A stretch of DNA of 64,000 nucleotides, taken from the NCBI RefSeq assembly GCF_031759225.1, contig NZ_CP134494.1, forward strand, positions 1,982,501 through 2,046,500, written 5' to 3'. The notes beneath the pieces are model-generated. The model was not told the origin of the DNA. It saw nothing but the letters and a program-made list of their open reading frames with translations, and did not search any database. This DNA is from Mesobacillus jeotgali. Lineage in GTDB: Bacteria; Bacillota; Bacilli; Bacillales; Cytobacillaceae. Made by a program: the position numbers and the translations under genes. Positions 7,880 through 16,197 of this stretch are shown here, in pieces. Position 1 is the first letter of the stretch; each line of letters starts with the position of its first letter.

Positions 7880-8218
7880 ATGTTGTCCAATAATGAGACG
7901 ATTCTAAGAGTAGGCGATTGGATCAAGGGTAAATCCAGGGATGGAGAATTATTCATCGGATATATAGAGTCACTTGATATCTTGGATGATAAGGTAAATG
8001 CAACGATCACATCAAGTGATGACGAATCCATGGTAGGCAAAACCATTCCAATGTCATCTAATGGAGTGAAAAAACTGCCTGACCCGAAGGTGCAAAACAA
8101 GGAACAAATCCAATATCTCATCGATTTGGCGCTTGCCACTGGTGATGAAGAATGGTTCTTGGAACTTTCTGAACAGCTTAAATCGATAAGGGAGCTTGTT
8201 AAGGGTATACGAGTATAG
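7880..8218 (+). CDS. IDEAL domain protein
   Basis: A 112-residue cytoplasmic protein. The N-terminal 70 residues form a small beta-rich domain (VGDWIKGKSRDGELFIGYIES, SH3-like by eye), and residues about 78-102 (QYLIDLALATGDEEWFLELS) match the IDEAL domain, a short helical module known from Bacillus YpiB and other low-GC proteins. I start at ATG 7880, six to seven bases after GAGGTGA; the upstream GTG lies inside that site. The operator at 7834 suggests it responds with spxA2-saiR. Role unknown; interaction with a stress regulator is inference. Confidence 0.75.
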   Translation: MLSNNETILRVGDWIKGKSRDGELFIGYIESLDILDDKVNATITSSDDESMVGKTIPMSSNGVKKLPDPKVQNKEQIQYLIDLALATGDEEWFLELSEQLKSIRELVKGIRV

Positions 8219-8285
8219 TTAGGCATTTAAATTAAATGGATCTTCACTCTATAATAGGTGTATTGTGAAAACCCAATTATCCACT

Positions 8286-8324
8286 AGCAGTCCAACTTGC
8301 AACTGAATTGGACTGCTTCTTTTT
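8286..8324 (+). terminator. intrinsic terminator after the IDEAL gene
   Basis: A perfect 10-bp stem (AGCAGTCCAA / TTGGACTGCT, loop 12 nt) followed by TCTTTTT. The stretch from here to 8632 has no credible gene; it holds only the hairpin at 8502. Confidence 0.85.
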
Positions 8325-8501
8325 GGGGAATAAGATTACATTGCATATAAATTTCCGCTGTGAATTGAATTCATTATTGCCAGTGAAAGAGATTATTTTC
8401 TTTGCATTTATAAGGAACAGATTATAAATGACTTATCTTTGTTCGAGAAGACTTTTAGAATCTTAAAATATCATACTGCCTCTTCAGTTAGTAATGTACA
8501 A

Positions 8502-8533
8502 TCAAAGAGCACCCGGACAAAAATGCCGGGTGC
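8502..8533 (-). terminator. probable terminator of the glycan cluster
   Basis: An 8-bp GC-rich stem (GCACCCGG / CCGGGTGC, 9-nt loop) followed on the minus strand by TCTTTGA. It lies 100 bp past the last gene of the minus-strand cluster and is the only terminator-like hairpin there; the T-tract is short. Confidence 0.6.
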
Positions 8534-8632
8534 ATCAATTACCTAACTGTCATCTATACCCCTTGTAACTTCCTTGGCGCACTCGAACTGCCACAATGAC
8601 CAGTCTTCAGTGCCACTCTGCTATTGGAGGCA

Positions 8633-9547
8633 CTATGCTTTATCCCTGAAGTACTCCACTGTCTTCTCCAACCCTTTAATCAAATCATATTGCGGTTCCC
8701 ATTTCAAAATGTCCAGTGCTTTTGCGTTTGACAGATGGCTGTGCTTGATATCCCCGTCACGGGTTCCCTGGTAATCGGGTGTTCCTGGTTTATCTAGCTT
8801 GCTTGATAGCAGGGTGTAAAGCAGGTTGATGGAAGTTTGGCTGTTTGTGCCGATGTTGATGATTTCGTTGTTTGCATTGTCAATTGCGAGGAGGTTGGCA
8901 CGGGCGACATCTTCGACATAGACAAAGTCACGGGTCTGGGTGCCGTCTCCGTAAATGACAGGCGTTTCATTGTTTAAGAGCTGTTGAATGAAGATGCTGA
9001 TCACGCCTCCTTCACCGTCAGATCGTTGCTTCGGTCCATACACATTGGCATAGCGCAGGATGGTGTAGGGAAGGCCATAGCTTGTTCCGAACAGCTTGAT
9101 GTAGGATTCAGATACTAATTTAGAGGTGCCGTAAAAGGAAATCGGACTTGTGGCACTTTCTTCGGTCAAAACTTCATCTGTTGTTCCGTAGACCGCACTG
9201 GAAGAAGAAAAGATGAATTTTTTGACTCCGTATTTGACTGAGTATCCCAGCAATTTGACGGTGCCGAGGACATTGACCGCAGCATCGTCTGCAGGATTTT
9301 CCAGGGATTTGGCAACACTGACCTGTGCAGCAAGATGCATGACGATGTCTGGCTTTTCCTTTTTAAAAATCCTTTCAACCTTGTCGGATAATAAATTTCT
9401 GCGGTAGCATATAACGCCTTCTGGCAGGTTTTCCTTCCTCCCGTTCGAGAAGTTGTCCAGTATGATTGGCGTATGTCCTTCGGCGAGAAGGGTTTCGACA
9501 AGCTGGGAGCCAATAAAACCGCCGCCGCCTGTGACTAGAATTTTCAT
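8633..9547 (-). CDS. NAD-dependent sugar-nucleotide epimerase (UDP-glucose 4-epimerase type)
   Basis: A 304-residue extended short-chain dehydrogenase. The Rossmann motif GGGGFIG is at residues 7-13 and the catalytic YxxxK pair at Tyr139/Lys143 (YGTSK), with the Ser cluster SSSSAVYG upstream. Such enzymes interconvert UDP-hexoses, supplying donors to glycosyltransferases. It is the last gene of the cluster; its ATG lies 6 bp after the upstream stop with no strong ribosome binding site, implying translational coupling. B. subtilis YtcB occupies a similar place beside spore-coat glycosyltransferases. Exact sugar not readable. Confidence 0.88.
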   Translation of the reverse strand: MKILVTGGGGFIGSQLVETLLAEGHTPIILDNFSNGRKENLPEGVICYRRNLLSDKVERIFKKEKPDIVMHLAAQVSVAKSLENPADDAAVNVLGTVKLLGYSVKYGVKKFIFSSSSAVYGTTDEVLTEESATSPISFYGTSKLVSESYIKLFGTSYGLPYTILRYANVYGPKQRSDGEGGVISIFIQQLLNNETPVIYGDGTQTRDFVYVEDVARANLLAIDNANNEIINIGTNSQTSINLLYTLLSSKLDKPGTPDYQGTRDGDIKHSHLSNAKALDILKWEPQYDLIKGLEKTVEYFRDKA

Positions 9548-9553
9548 GAACGA

Positions 9554-10873
9554 TCATGAATCTGATTGTTTTCCCTCATGATGAGTCTCCTTTCTATCTG
9601 CGTACATTTGATAAATTCCTTGGATCTTGCTCGTCATTACCCTGCTTGTTAAGTGCTGCCTGGCAAATGTCTCGGCCGCCCCACCAAAAGCTTCCCGTTC
9701 GTTTTGATTGATGATGAATCGTTTAATCGCTTCGGAGAGCTCTTTTACATTGCCAGGTTCACAGAGTATGCCGGTTTCTTCATGTCGCACCATTTCCGGT
9801 ATGCCTCCGCAGGTTGTTGTGATGACCGCCTGCCGTGCAAACATCGCTTCAATGATTGAAAGGGGAAAGTTGTCATTGACGGTCGCAAGCACATAAATGT
9901 CGGACATCGACAGAATCTCCGGTATGTCATGACGCTTTCCGAAGAAAATTACGTTACACAGATCCAATTCTTCTGCTTGCTTCATTAGAGCATCCTTCAT
10001 AACTCCGTCCCCAACGATCCACACTTCTACATTGGCAAGGTCTTCACGGATCATGGCCAAAGCTTCTAAAAGAAATCTGTGTCCTTTCCTTGGAGAAAGG
10101 CGGGAGACGCTGCTGAGGATGGTAGTTTCATGGGTTCTTGGAGGAATCGGTGCAAAGTCGATTCCCGTATGAACTGTAGTCATTTTTTCATCCTTTGCGC
10201 CAAAATCCTTTAAATTTGGCCTGAAAGAATCGGCAATCAGCACGATTTGAGTGCTTGCAGATATACCTTCTTTTTCCAGCCTGGTGAAAAAAGCTTCTTC
10301 TACAGAACCTTTTTGCATTTTATTGAATTTCAGCCTGCTTTTCGTAAAGAAGCCGTGCGGAGTAAAGAACAGCGGTTTTTGGAGTGTTTGGTTGAGGTGT
10401 CCGAGTATGAAAATGGCAAATAAATCTTGGGCATGGATGATATCGTAGGTGTCAAGATTTTTTTCTTTTAAGAACAGTTCAAATACATGAAGGAAGCTAA
10501 GGTTTTTGACGATTTTCTCATTCACCGTACCGTAGCGGCTGCGCATAAAGATTCTCGCTTGATCAGCTGCCTGCGGAACCCATTGCTCAATCTGGAGAGA
10601 AGGCATCTGATTCGGTGCGATTACATCGACTTCATGGCCGAGCTGTTCAAATCCTTTTTGAATGGATGTGATGTAATGAGACAATCCGCCAGTGTTAGGA
10701 TGGCGAAAGAAAGTGACGTATAAGATTTTCATTTTTTTCTTTCCACCCACCTTTGATTTCTGGCCGAAGGAATGAAGTGGAACCGGGTCCTCCATTACCC
10801 GGTCTAATCCATAAAATTCATCCATGGCGGCCAAAAGAGACGGATGAATTTTGAGAGGAGGCATTGTGCTCAA
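9554..10873 (-). CDS. glycosyltransferase family 4 (spore-coat type), copy 2
   Basis: A 439-residue GT-B enzyme. A 48-residue N-terminal extension containing MDEFYGLDRV precedes the donor/acceptor Rossmann halves: the N-lobe starts at MKILYVTFFRHPNTGGLSHY and the nucleotide-sugar site near the C-terminus reads SIIEAMFARQAVITT with the downstream GGIPE. It starts at TTG, nine bases after AAAGGA. It is clearly paralogous to the GT at 13138-14478, sharing the extension and the VDVIxPNQ motif, and similar to CotSA/YtcC of B. subtilis. Probably adds a sugar to a spore-surface glycan. Confidence 0.85.
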   Translation of the reverse strand: MSTMPPLKIHPSLLAAMDEFYGLDRVMEDPVPLHSFGQKSKVGGKKKMKILYVTFFRHPNTGGLSHYITSIQKGFEQLGHEVDVIAPNQMPSLQIEQWVPQAADQARIFMRSRYGTVNEKIVKNLSFLHVFELFLKEKNLDTYDIIHAQDLFAIFILGHLNQTLQKPLFFTPHGFFTKSRLKFNKMQKGSVEEAFFTRLEKEGISASTQIVLIADSFRPNLKDFGAKDEKMTTVHTGIDFAPIPPRTHETTILSSVSRLSPRKGHRFLLEALAMIREDLANVEVWIVGDGVMKDALMKQAEELDLCNVIFFGKRHDIPEILSMSDIYVLATVNDNFPLSIIEAMFARQAVITTTCGGIPEMVRHEETGILCEPGNVKELSEAIKRFIINQNEREAFGGAAETFARQHLTSRVMTSKIQGIYQMYADRKETHHEGKQSDS

Positions 10874-10895
10874 GTTATTTCATCCTTTCAGGTAA

Positions 10896-11957
10896 CTACT
10901 TATAGATTCCGAGTTCGCTTCCCCAAGTAGCGATTTTTTCCAAGTGATAAGGCAGAAGTTCACCGCCGCGGTTTTCAAAGTACCGTCTAAACTGAGTGTG
11001 CAGGCCTTTTTCCAGTGTGCGTTGAAGATAGGCCATTTTGTACAGGTCCATCGGGTTTGTTTTGAATGTAATTCCATGTTTCTTCATCTCATTTGTATAC
11101 ACTTCGACGGCATGTGTGCGGATTTCATCAGCATTATCCTGCCAATCCTTGCGAAAGGCGAGTAGAATTTCCACGAGAACGATCATGTCAAACCAAACCG
11201 GGGAGAATTTCGCGGACTCCCAATCGATGAATTGAATCTCCCATGGCTCGTTTCTGCTCACATCCTTTGAGCAGATATTCTGCATATGAAGGTCTCCGTG
11301 GGTGATGGCAGAACCGCTTTGAATCAATTCCGGGAAAAAGTCAGGACCTTTACTGTATATGGATTTCAATGCTTTGTAATGCGGCTTGATAAGGTCTTTC
11401 AGTTGTTTATCCTTCTTGGCCTGTTCCAGAAAACTCATGGTGTTCGTGATGAACTTTTCCCTTTCTCCTTTCATCTTGACCGAGCTGTATTGCGGGAGCC
11501 AGGGTTCGAGAGCGTCTTTTTCGTTCGTGAACCGGTCTTCATAGGTGTGGGCATGAAGTTTCGCAAGGGTCGGGATGATGTAATCAAAGTGCTTAGGTGT
11601 AAAGGTCAGTTGTCCCCGAATTTGACGGACGAACTCCATGAATACCCATGTATCACTTCCGTGTTTTTCGATCAAGTAGATTTCTGGAAGGAATTCTTTC
11701 AAAAAAGGATAAGCTCTGCCGTATATATTGATTTCGACTTCATTTTTATATTTGGTTGAATGGTAGATTTTAAAAATGATAGGGAAGGATGTTGATAGAT
11801 TCTCAAGCTGCATTTGAAAGATGCTGCTCCGTTTTGTTGATTTCAGGTTTTGAATGGATGCTTCTTCGATCTTTACCTTTTTACCGAGGGAAGCAGAGAG
11901 CTTATCTTCAATATCATTTTTTTGAAAAAGGGAATATAATTCCTTATCTGTGTGCAA
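10896..11957 (-). CDS. CotS-like phosphotransferase-fold protein
   Basis: A 353-residue protein of the aminoglycoside phosphotransferase/choline kinase fold. The Brenner motif HGDLHMQN is at residues 220-227 and the metal-binding IDWE at 244-247, so catalysis looks possible. An N-lobe with the nucleotide-holding Lys (FKIYH, Lys63) is present. It starts at TTG, nine bases after AAAGGAG. Spore-coat proteins CotS, CotI and YutH of B. subtilis have this fold and sit with CotSA-type glycosyltransferases, as here. It may phosphorylate a sugar or an amino-alcohol substituent of the glycan; the substrate is unknown. Confidence 0.8.
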   Translation of the reverse strand: MHTDKELYSLFQKNDIEDKLSASLGKKVKIEEASIQNLKSTKRSSIFQMQLENLSTSFPIIFKIYHSTKYKNEVEINIYGRAYPFLKEFLPEIYLIEKHGSDTWVFMEFVRQIRGQLTFTPKHFDYIIPTLAKLHAHTYEDRFTNEKDALEPWLPQYSSVKMKGEREKFITNTMSFLEQAKKDKQLKDLIKPHYKALKSIYSKGPDFFPELIQSGSAITHGDLHMQNICSKDVSRNEPWEIQFIDWESAKFSPVWFDMIVLVEILLAFRKDWQDNADEIRTHAVEVYTNEMKKHGITFKTNPMDLYKMAYLQRTLEKGLHTQFRRYFENRGGELLPYHLEKIATWGSELGIYK

Positions 11958-11963
11958 AAAGAG

Positions 11964-13136
11964 TCACTCCTTTCGTTTTCTTTTCCATGCATTCCATAGA
12001 TGCGATGAGGTGCTCCTGATGAAGGGCATCGGGTCGTCTAAAGCGAGGAGGGCGAATACTTTCTTTCCTTTAAATCCTTTCAGGAAGTCTCTCCACGTCA
12101 TTTCATCATTCCTTCGCTTCTCCAGGAAGGTAAGGAAATAGCGAACGAGGTAGATCCACTGGACTCCATCAATCTGTTCAAGCTGGGGGGCTGGATTTTT
12201 CCCGGTGAGATAGAGATAGTACGTATAGGCAAAATCCACTCCGGAAGGGCCCGTTAAACTATGAGTGAGCCAGAAACGGGGATTGATTTCGATAAGCTTA
12301 TACTGTCCGTCGCGGGGGTCCTTTTTGTATTCAATCATGTTGACACCCTTTAGTTTGAGCTCTTTCAAAAGAGGAACGCCAAGTTCGACAAGCTCTGGTA
12401 TCCGCTTGCTTACGATATGTGCTCCCGTACCAAATTCGACAGGGAACTGGTGGTTCTTCTGAAGCGTGAAGAGTGCCAGCAGATTCATGTCGTCATCGAA
12501 AAAGGTAGCCACTTTATAAAAGCTCTGGTTATCACCCGGAATCAATTCCTGGATGATCAATTCCCCATATTTGCTGTATAGCGGAAAGACCTCCCTTAAT
12601 TGATTAGCGTCCTGGATTTTAATGGCTTTCTTATTGATGTGTTTTCTGAACTCATGACCGTACACCGGCTTCAAAATGCAGGGGAATTCAAGCTCTGATA
12701 TGGCTTCATCAAGCTGGTCATCATTTTCGACGAAAAAGGTCTTTGCCGTCGGGATACAATATTTCATCGCAAGGTCATAGGTCTTCTTTTTATCCAATAA
12801 ATCTACAATCATCGAATGATCCGGATAAAGAAACAGGTAATACTCTGATAATTCTTCCCTGTATGTCGAGATGAACACAACGTAATCATCTGCCCCTGCA
12901 TATAGAACCGGCTTTTTTTCAAACTTCCTCGCTACTCCCTTTAAAAAAGAAAGGAGTGCTTTTTGCTGGGTCAAGGGACTTGGACATACTGCGCAGGAGG
13001 CGAGTCTTGATTTTCCTTTAGAATAAGGACCTGATGTGTCAAAAGCGTATACCTCAATACCTCTTCTGGCAAGGGCATGGATGATGCCCACTCCATTGGC
13101 ACTTAAATCGAGTACAACGGCTGGATGTGATGGCAT
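11964..13136 (-). CDS. ATP-grasp ligase
   Basis: A 390-residue ATP-grasp enzyme. The pre-ATP-grasp region (1-110) includes YAGADDYVV; the ATP-binding lysines occur in CILKPVYGHEF and the hinge in LIIQELIPG; the metal-binding acidic/Asn motif IEINPRFWLT is near residue 290. This is the carbamoyl-phosphate-synthase-like group that joins a carboxylate to an amine or similar nucleophile. GGGAGGAG precedes ATG 13136, two bases from the upstream stop. Its place between two glycosyltransferases suggests it adds an amino acid or other acid to a sugar amine, perhaps the amine uncovered by the deacetylase; that is inference. Confidence 0.8.
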   Translation of the reverse strand: MPSHPAVVLDLSANGVGIIHALARRGIEVYAFDTSGPYSKGKSRLASCAVCPSPLTQQKALLSFLKGVARKFEKKPVLYAGADDYVVFISTYREELSEYYLFLYPDHSMIVDLLDKKKTYDLAMKYCIPTAKTFFVENDDQLDEAISELEFPCILKPVYGHEFRKHINKKAIKIQDANQLREVFPLYSKYGELIIQELIPGDNQSFYKVATFFDDDMNLLALFTLQKNHQFPVEFGTGAHIVSKRIPELVELGVPLLKELKLKGVNMIEYKKDPRDGQYKLIEINPRFWLTHSLTGPSGVDFAYTYYLYLTGKNPAPQLEQIDGVQWIYLVRYFLTFLEKRRNDEMTWRDFLKGFKGKKVFALLALDDPMPFIRSTSSHLWNAWKRKRKE

Positions 13137-13137
13137 A

Positions 13138-14478
13138 TCAATCTCCTCCCGGGGTTAATAGATTTTGGTAGATGTGTTCAATTTTCTGCACCATCGCTTC
13201 ACGTGTGAGGTGAGTCTTGGCATATCGGAAAGCATGATCTCCAAGCTGGCTTCTTAAGGTACTGTTGACAATTAATTGCTCCAGCTGTGTTGCCAGCTGC
13301 ACGACATTTCCCGGCTGGATGATGATGCCGGTTTCATTATGATGAACGATTTCAGTGATTCCTCCGCAATCGGTAGTGAGTATGGCCGTCCCGCTATGCA
13401 TGGCTTCAATAATCGAAATCGGAAGGTTATCATTGAGGGTCGGCAGGACAAAGATATCGGTTTTGCTTAAAATGGACGGAATATCGTCCCGTTTTCCGAG
13501 GAACTTAACATTGGTGAGTTGCAGTTCCTTCACTTGTAATTCGAGTGCTTCACGCATTTCCCCATCACCGACTATTTGCAATTCCACATGCTGGGTCAAA
13601 GATTTTAATTTTGATAGAGCCAGCAATAAATCGGAATGACCTTTTCTCGGCCCCAATCTGGCAACACAGGATATGATGACTTTTCCGTTTTCGCCTTTGC
13701 GTGAAACAGGAGGGAAATCGATTCCTGTATTGACTGTTGTCAGTTTAGAGGGTGGCGCACCAAGCTGGCCGAGTGGTTCCCGGAATGAGTCGCTCAGGAT
13801 GACAATATGTGTCGCATATTCAATGGCTTTTTTCTCAATCTCCTTGTAGTAGGCTTCTTCTTCAGAACCGCTAGCGATCCGGTTGAATTTAAGGCGGCTG
13901 AAGGTATACATCCCATGCGGTGTAAATAAGAGTGATTTGCCGAGGTTTTCATTGTATCTGCCCAATATATTGGCCGTGAACAAATCCTGGGCATGAAGAA
14001 TATCATATTTTTCGAGTTTGATTGACTGCAGCATCTGTTCGTAAATATAAAGGAGACGGGAGCTTTGGATGATTTTGCTAGTGCAGGAGCCGTACCGGTT
14101 CTGGAACAAGGTCTTCAACTGCGGTACGATGGCTTCACGCAGTGCTTCCACTTTGCCAGCTGAAAACTGATTCGGGGAGATAACGTCTACTTTGTGTCCT
14201 AAATCTTCTAATCCAGCTTTCAAAGTAGTAATATAGTTTGATAGTCCGCCGGTGTGGGGGTAATCCCAGAACGTGGCGATAAGAATACGTAGCTTCTTTC
14301 CTGATTTGCTTTTCCTTTTTTTTGCTTTATCCTTTTTGTCTTTCTTTTTCCGTTTGGAATCCTTGTCCTTATCCTTTTCAGTACCAGCTATTTTCAGAGT
14401 GACCGGCTTGGCCACCACTCCATAATATTTGTCTAAGGCATTGATGACATAAGGATAAGGAAAGTGCATTTCATTCAT
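13138..14478 (-). CDS. glycosyltransferase family 4 (spore-coat type), copy 1
   Basis: A 446-residue GT-B enzyme paralogous to the one at 9554-10873. The N-terminal extension has NALDKYYGVV followed by a lysine-rich linker (about residues 30-62, mostly Lys, Asp, Arg and Ser) before LRILIATFWDYPHTGGLSNY. The C-lobe has SIIEAMHSGTAILTT and GGITE. I place the start at ATG 14478, eight bases after AGGAGG; the ATG six bases upstream is too close. Its ATGA overlaps the deacetylase stop, so the two are coupled. The basic linker may tether it to nucleic acid, membrane or coat protein. Confidence 0.85.
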   Translation of the reverse strand: MNEMHFPYPYVINALDKYYGVVAKPVTLKIAGTEKDKDKDSKRKKKDKKDKAKKRKSKSGKKLRILIATFWDYPHTGGLSNYITTLKAGLEDLGHKVDVISPNQFSAGKVEALREAIVPQLKTLFQNRYGSCTSKIIQSSRLLYIYEQMLQSIKLEKYDILHAQDLFTANILGRYNENLGKSLLFTPHGMYTFSRLKFNRIASGSEEEAYYKEIEKKAIEYATHIVILSDSFREPLGQLGAPPSKLTTVNTGIDFPPVSRKGENGKVIISCVARLGPRKGHSDLLLALSKLKSLTQHVELQIVGDGEMREALELQVKELQLTNVKFLGKRDDIPSILSKTDIFVLPTLNDNLPISIIEAMHSGTAILTTDCGGITEIVHHNETGIIIQPGNVVQLATQLEQLIVNSTLRSQLGDHAFRYAKTHLTREAMVQKIEHIYQNLLTPGGD

Positions 14479-15131
14479 ACCCATACCCTCCTGATGACCT
14501 CGAATGCTTCGGCGTACGGCAGCCCGACCGTCATGCCCCTTACCCTTGCCAAATGTCTGATTCCCTCATAGGAACGAGGATGTGGAAAGTCTCGCATTTC
14601 AACATCATAATGTTTTAAGGAAGCAATCTTTTCATCAATCGTTGATGAGACATCAACATAATAGTTCGGTTTAAATTGTTTATCATTTGTTTGGGTATTC
14701 CATTCACTTGAGGATACGGTTTCGAATGTGATCAATTCGATTGGCTGAGAATTCGGTATCGGCCGGACAGCCGTCAGTACGGCTTGAAACGTTATCTGAT
14801 GATCACGGTTCACATCACCATAGTGATGGGTAAAAATTTTAGCAGGCTGATAGATATTGATTAGTTTCTCAATTTCTTTGGTGAAAAGATGAAGTGGCAT
14901 CATTTCAAGCTCAAGATTAGGATGCTCCAGGAAAATCACTTCTTCGATCCCTATTTCTTTGTTTGCTTTTCGGGCAAGTTCTTGAATATGATGAGCCTCT
15001 TCTTTTCGTCCGTTTGCTGTAATGATCGAGATGACCCTATTACCTTGATCTACTAGTCTTTTTAGCGTGCCTGCCGTACCTAGTAGTTCGTCATCCGGAT
15101 GCGCAGCTATGACCAATACAGTTTCTTTCAT
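14475..15131 (-). CDS. PIG-L (LmbE) family N-acetylglucosaminyl deacetylase
   Basis: A 218-residue zinc deacetylase with the signature AHPDDE at residues 10-15 and the later ligand motif HHYGDVNRDH. The family removes N-acetyl groups from GlcNAc-bearing substrates (for example BshB in bacillithiol synthesis). Here it heads a coupled cluster with glycosyltransferases and an ATP-grasp ligase, so it more likely generates a free sugar amine on the glycan precursor than acts in bacillithiol synthesis. GGGGTGA precedes ATG. A possible sigma-K -10 box lies 32 bp upstream. Confidence 0.82.
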   Translation of the reverse strand: MKETVLVIAAHPDDELLGTAGTLKRLVDQGNRVISIITANGRKEEAHHIQELARKANKEIGIEEVIFLEHPNLELEMMPLHLFTKEIEKLINIYQPAKIFTHHYGDVNRDHQITFQAVLTAVRPIPNSQPIELITFETVSSSEWNTQTNDKQFKPNYYVDVSSTIDEKIASLKHYDVEMRDFPHPRSYEGIRHLARVRGMTVGLPYAEAFEVIRRVWV

Positions 15132-15162
15132 TTATTTCACCCCATTCTGACTCTATTACCCT

Positions 15163-15171
15163 TAGCTTATG
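15163..15171 (-). promoter_or_regulatory. candidate sigma-K -10 element of the glycan cluster
   Basis: On the minus strand CATAAGCTA matches the sigma-K consensus CATAnnnTA and would place the transcript start about 25 bp before the first gene. An AC-containing -35 lies upstream but at shorter than usual spacing, so this is weak. Supports late mother-cell expression if real. Confidence 0.35.
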
Positions 15172-15564
15172 TAGCTTGTATCATAGTCGAAACAGACAAT
15201 AGCACAGGGCAAATGTTTGTTTCGAGAGCCTCAGTATCTCCTTTTCTCCAGAAATATACTGATTTCATGGCAAAATCGGAGGGGAGTGTGTCAAAGTCCG
15301 GGTCTTAACTGACGGGCGTCTTTTCCTAAAAAACGTCAACATAACGCCATGTTTCTTCCTTTATAATAGGTTGCTGGATCACTGTGTGGCTCTAGTCAAA
15401 AAAATGTGCGCCGTTTAACGGAATTCTTTATCTACTAAGCCAAAATGTAAGATAGCTTTACAGCAATTCTAGTAAATTCAACGTTTGGCTCGGTTACAAA
15501 AACGTTTCCATCTCTATACAATATAGAAAATGTGTATGAACACCATGTAAAGGAGTGAAGATGG
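15172..15564. other. divergent intergenic region without genes
   Basis: About 390 bp between the glycan cluster and the kinase-like gene. I see no credible open frame, no long palindrome and no repeat; TACAAT near 15521-15526, with a poor -35, is the best -10 candidate for the rightward gene. Confidence 0.4.
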
Positions 15565-16119
15565 GTGGAGAAACTTTTTAACGGAAGAGGGGAAATCACG
15601 AAAAAGGATCTTGCTGCCTTTGAAATGATCGGTGATGGGAAGGATGGAGAAATATACAAAGTCGCTGAAGATAAAGTCGTAAAATACTTCTTTAAAGAAG
15701 AAACACATCATAGGGAACTGGAGGCAATGCAAATGGGGCAAGCTTCCTCCATTATGCCCCGGCTATATGAATACGGAGACAATTATATCGTAATGGAATT
15801 CGTCAAAGGCATCTCCCTAGCACGCCATATGAAGCGGCATGGGACAATCGATGAAAACATGACGATGAAGATCTTATTTGTTCTTGAAGAATTCAAGAAA
15901 TTAGGCTTCACAAGATGGGATACTGAGGTTCGCCATATGCTTATGGATGAAAATGGGGATTTTAAGGTTATCGATCACAAACGCGCGTTCACATCTGACT
16001 CACGAGTTCCAACGAAGCTTTTAAAAGGGATGGGAAAATTCGGATTAGCAAAAGAGTTCCTTGAACATGTGAAACATGTGGATCCAGAATCATTCCTTTC
16101 CTGGAAAAAGCATATATAG
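15565..16119 (+). CDS. kinase-like protein (YrzF-like), degenerate catalytic loop
   Basis: A 184-residue short protein-kinase-fold protein. A glycine loop (GDGKDGEIYKV, residues 23-33), Lys40, helix-C Glu51 and hinge MEFVKG can be seen. The catalytic loop at 118-126 reads RWDTEVRHM instead of HxDxxxxN, and the DFG-like site is IDHKR (136-140). B. subtilis YrzF, annotated as a putative Ser/Thr kinase, has similar size. I choose GTG 15565, nine bases after AGGAG; an ATG four bases upstream is out of frame. The neighbouring spore glycan cluster hints at a sporulation role, but nothing proves it. Confidence 0.65.
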   Translation: MEKLFNGRGEITKKDLAAFEMIGDGKDGEIYKVAEDKVVKYFFKEETHHRELEAMQMGQASSIMPRLYEYGDNYIVMEFVKGISLARHMKRHGTIDENMTMKILFVLEEFKKLGFTRWDTEVRHMLMDENGDFKVIDHKRAFTSDSRVPTKLLKGMGKFGLAKEFLEHVKHVDPESFLSWKKHI

Positions 16120-16155
16120 GCTGCGGCAGCTGCGTTTTACAAGGGATGAAAAAAC

Positions 16156-16197
16156 ATAAGCAAAGAAGGCTCAGAATACTGAGCCTTCTTTGCTTAT
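16156..16197. terminator. strong bidirectional terminator
   Basis: A perfect 19-bp stem (ATAAGCAAAGAAGGCTCAG and its complement) with a 4-nt AATA loop separates the convergent kinase-like and transpeptidase genes and overlaps the stop of the latter. A/T-rich stem bases serve both directions. Confidence 0.9.

Noticed and set aside
11286..11759. 157-codon open frame on the plus strand
   Set aside because: It is the antisense shadow of the CotS-like gene, which has the conserved HGDLHMQN and IDWE motifs.
14475..15131. Assignment of the deacetylase as bacillithiol BshB
   Set aside because: The AHPDDE family fits, but the gene is translationally coupled to glycosyltransferases, which favours glycan deacetylation.
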